A stretch of 32,462 bases of DNA, taken from positions 1-32,462 of the forward strand of contig CALVWN010000053.1 of assembly GCA_944367415.1 (NCBI GenBank). The letters are read 5' to 3'. Shown piece by piece: positions 30,539-32,462 of the stretch. The stretch's first letter is position 1, and each line of letters starts with the position of its first letter. The position numbers and the translations under genes were made by a program. This DNA comes from an uncultured Clostridia bacterium. GTDB lineage: Bacteria; Bacillota; Clostridia; Christensenellales; Borkfalkiaceae. The notes beneath the pieces were generated by a model that was not told the DNA's origin, did not search any database, and saw nothing but the letters and a program-made list of their open reading frames with translations.

Positions 30539-32206
30539 ATGGCAAATACATTCACAAACGGCACAAATATGGCGGCGCAGCGCTCCCTCTTGCGGGCGCT
30601 CGGCTGGTCGGATTCCGAGATGAAAAAGCCCATCGTGGGAATCATCTGCGCGCAGAGCGACATCATCCCGGGGCATACCCACCTCGGCGAGATCGCGCGC
30701 GCCGTCTCGGACGGCGTGCTGGCGGCGGGCGGCAAGCCCGTCGTCGTCCCCTGCATCGGCGTGTGCGACGGCATTGCGATGGGACACAAGGGGATGCGCT
30801 CCTCCCTCCCCTCCCGCGAGGTCATCGCCGACAGCGCGGAGATCCTCATCACGGCGCACGCCTTTGACGCGTGCGTGTTCGTGGGCAACTGCGACAAGAT
30901 CATCCCCGGGATGCTCATGGGCGCGGTGCGCGCCAACGTGCCCTCCGCGTTCTGCTCGGGCGGCCCCATGCTCGCGGGGCATAAGGACGGCAAAAAGCTC
31001 TCCCTCTCCTCCATGTTCGAGGCGGTGGGCACCTATACCGCGGGCAAGATCGACGAGGCGGAGCTTGCACGCTTCGAGTGCGCCGCCTGCCCGTCGTGCG
31101 GATCGTGCTCGGGGATGTTCACGGCAAATTCGATGAACTGCCTTTTGGAGGCGCTCGGCATGGCGCTCCCCGGCAACGGCACCATTCCCGCCGTCTGGTC
31201 GAAGCGGCTCATCCTCGCCAAACAGACGGGCGAGGCGGTCATGGAGCTGCTGCGCCGCAATGTGCGCCCGCGCGACATCCTCACTCCCGCCGCCGTCAAG
31301 AACGCGGAGCGCGTGGATACGGCGATCGGCGCCTCCTCCAATTCGGTGCTCCACCTGCTCGCGCTCGCGAGCGAGCTAGGCTTCTCCAAAGAACAGCTCT
31401 CCATCGACACGATGAACGAGATCAGCATGGCGACGCCCAATCTGTGCCGCCTCGCGCCCGCGGGCGAGCACTATATCGAGGAGCTCGAGGACGCGGGCGG
31501 CATCTCCGCCGTCATCCGCGAACTCATCGACGCGGGACTCTTCGACGGCTCCGCGCAGACGGTCGCCTCCCTCACGCAGGACGAGCTGACCCGCAATGCG
31601 CGCGTGCGCGACGAGGAGATCATCCGCCCCGTCTCCCGCCCCTATTCTCCCTACGGCGGGCTTGCCGTCCTGAAGGGCAACCTCGCAAGGGAGGGCAGCG
31701 TCGTCAAAAAGAGCGCCGTCGACCCCAAGATGTACCGCCACACGGGGCCTGCGCGCGTCTTTGATTCGGAGGAGGACGCCATGCAGGCGATCTCGACGAA
31801 CAAGATAAGAGCGGGCGACGTCGTCGTCATCCGCTACGAAGGCCCCAAGGGCGGGCCGGGGATGCGGGAGATGCTCTCCCCCACCTCCTCCATCGTGGGC
31901 GCGGGGCTGGGCGACACCGTCGCACTCATCACGGACGGCAGGTTCTCGGGCGCAACGCGCGGCGCGGCGATCGGGCACGTCTGTCCGGAAGCGGCGGCGG
32001 GCGGCGTCATCGGCATCGTCGAAGAGGGCGACATGATCTCCATCGACATCGAAAAGGGCGAGATCAACCTGCTCGTTCCCGAGGAGGAGATCGCGCGCCG
32101 CCTCTCGGGGTTCGTTCCCAAGGAAAAGCCTGTCGAGGGGTATCTCAGGCGCTACCGCGCGCTCGTCACCTCCGCTTCCGACGGCGCAGTGTTCAGGAAA
32201 TTCTGA
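30539..32206 (+). CDS. ilvD: Dihydroxy-acid dehydratase
   Basis: Fe-S enzyme for the third step of branched-chain amino acid synthesis, 555 residues. Cluster and metal motifs: CIGVCDGIAMGH, VGNCDKIIPGML, and CPSCGSCSGMFTANSM, then EALGMALPGNGT. Substrate-binding segments near the C-terminus: GPKGGPGMREM and TDGRFSGATRGAAIGHVCPE. The N-terminus (MANTFTNGTNMAAQRSLLRA) is shorter than in many homologues and the usual NSYNEIVPGH reads AQSDIIPGH. I start at the ATG at 30539 (GGGTGA upstream); a GTG at 30530 is an alternative. ilvC is not in the window. Last gene of the operon. Confidence 0.97.
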   Translation: MANTFTNGTNMAAQRSLLRALGWSDSEMKKPIVGIICAQSDIIPGHTHLGEIARAVSDGVLAAGGKPVVVPCIGVCDGIAMGHKGMRSSLPSREVIADSAEILITAHAFDACVFVGNCDKIIPGMLMGAVRANVPSAFCSGGPMLAGHKDGKKLSLSSMFEAVGTYTAGKIDEAELARFECAACPSCGSCSGMFTANSMNCLLEALGMALPGNGTIPAVWSKRLILAKQTGEAVMELLRRNVRPRDILTPAAVKNAERVDTAIGASSNSVLHLLALASELGFSKEQLSIDTMNEISMATPNLCRLAPAGEHYIEELEDAGGISAVIRELIDAGLFDGSAQTVASLTQDELTRNARVRDEEIIRPVSRPYSPYGGLAVLKGNLAREGSVVKKSAVDPKMYRHTGPARVFDSEEDAMQAISTNKIRAGDVVVIRYEGPKGGPGMREMLSPTSSIVGAGLGDTVALITDGRFSGATRGAAIGHVCPEAAAGGVIGIVEEGDMISIDIEKGEINLLVPEEEIARRLSGFVPKEKPVEGYLRRYRALVTSASDGAVFRKF

Positions 32207-32217
32207 CAACGTTCATG

Positions 32218-32262
32218 CAAAAATGCCGCCCGGCGCATCTGCGCCGGGCGGCTTATGTTTAT
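32218..32262. terminator. Bidirectional terminator between ilvD and the LysR-type gene
   Basis: A perfect 13-bp stem (32225-32237 with 32240-32252; arm GCCGCCCGGCGCA) with a 2-nt loop. It is followed by a T-rich run on the plus strand and by ATTTTTG on the minus strand, so it serves both convergent genes. Confidence 0.88.
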
Positions 32263-32298
32263 ATCCGCATCTCATACGTCTTTCGCACACGGATGCAT

Positions 32299-32462
32299 TC
32301 AGATTCCCATGTCCTCGTCCTCAATTCTCGAAATACGGTAACTCGGCAGGATCATGCGTTTGAAATCGACGGGCGCGATCTCGGCAAATTGTCCGCTCGC
32401 CAGCTCCTCCTGCACCATGCCGCGCGGCAGAAAGGCGTACCCGAGCCCCGCCGCGAGGTAAT
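32299..32462 (-). CDS. LysR-type transcriptional regulator, C-terminal end only
   Basis: The gene enters from beyond the window edge, leaving only the last 53 or so codons. They read YLAAGLGYAFLPRGMVQEEL and then ASGQFAEIAPVDF, which matches the end of LysR substrate-binding domains (aGxGxxxLPxxxVxxELxxGxL), and finish EDEDMGI. The DNA-binding half is not visible, so the family call rests on this motif. It converges on the ilv operon; a regulatory link is possible but not shown. Confidence 0.72.
   Translation of the reverse strand, partial: YLAAGLGYAFLPRGMVQEELASGQFAEIAPVDFKRMILPSYRISRIEDEDMGI

Overview
The window is an ordinary, densely packed chromosomal segment of a GC-rich Gram-positive bacterium of the class Clostridia. 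Three things point there: the SCIFF peptide with its radical SAM maturase (scfA-scfB), a hallmark of Clostridia; the gene order ruvC-ruvA-ruvB-queA-tgt-yajC-TIGR04086-scfA-scfB-secD-secF-recJ-rel-MBL-hemZ, which is a clostridial arrangement; and textbook sigma-A promoters (TTGACA-like, usually a 17-bp spacer, TATAAT-like) with strong intrinsic terminators. No genus can be named from this alone. No prophage, insertion sequence, CRISPR array, rRNA or tRNA was found.

Layout. 1-2.6 kb (minus): the 5' part of rnc, plsX, and a CDF cation exporter. 2.7-5.6 kb: a solitary MazF-type toxin (plus), citrate synthase (minus), a small orphan protein (minus) and a tandem-HTH regulator (plus). 5.7-8.3 kb (minus): rpsO-pnp. 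8.35-9.4 kb: two divergently transcribed unknown membrane proteins. 9.5-15.9 kb (minus): recJ-rel-MBL hydrolase-hemZ, tightly coupled by overlapping or abutting genes. 16.0-18.6 kb (minus): an unusually degenerate secD-secF pair. 18.7-20.2 kb (minus): scfA-scfB, a ribosomal peptide and its thioether-forming maturase. 20.3-21.2 kb (minus): yajC and a TIGR04086/YrzE-like membrane protein. 21.3-26.4 kb (minus): ruvC-ruvA-ruvB-queA-tgt (Holliday-junction resolution and queuosine synthesis). 26.5-32.2 kb (plus): argH, then ilvB-ilvN-ilvD for branched-chain amino acids. The last 164 bases are the 3' end of a LysR-type regulator (minus).

The least expected content lies in three gene-free gaps. Gaps 22493-22740, 25630-25891 and 27897-28154 hold three diverged copies of one roughly 250-260-nt element. 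All three can be folded by hand into the same series of six hairpins. In most helices the paired arms differ in sequence between copies but remain complementary, while several single-stranded joints are conserved. That pattern of compensatory change suggests selection on an RNA (or cruciform) structure rather than a decaying transposon. One copy supplies the stop codon of argH, one starts 3 nt after ruvC and lies in the ruvA leader, and one lies antisense between queA and tgt. I do not recognise it as a known family.

Other points of interest are two promoters (CDF exporter, ruvC) whose -10 box sits exactly 6 nt from the start codon, implying leaderless mRNAs; a SecDF pair lacking transmembrane aspartates expected in the family; hairpins placed to set the scfA/scfB and yajC/TIGR04086 expression ratios; and a SCIFF peptide with a charged C-terminal tail.
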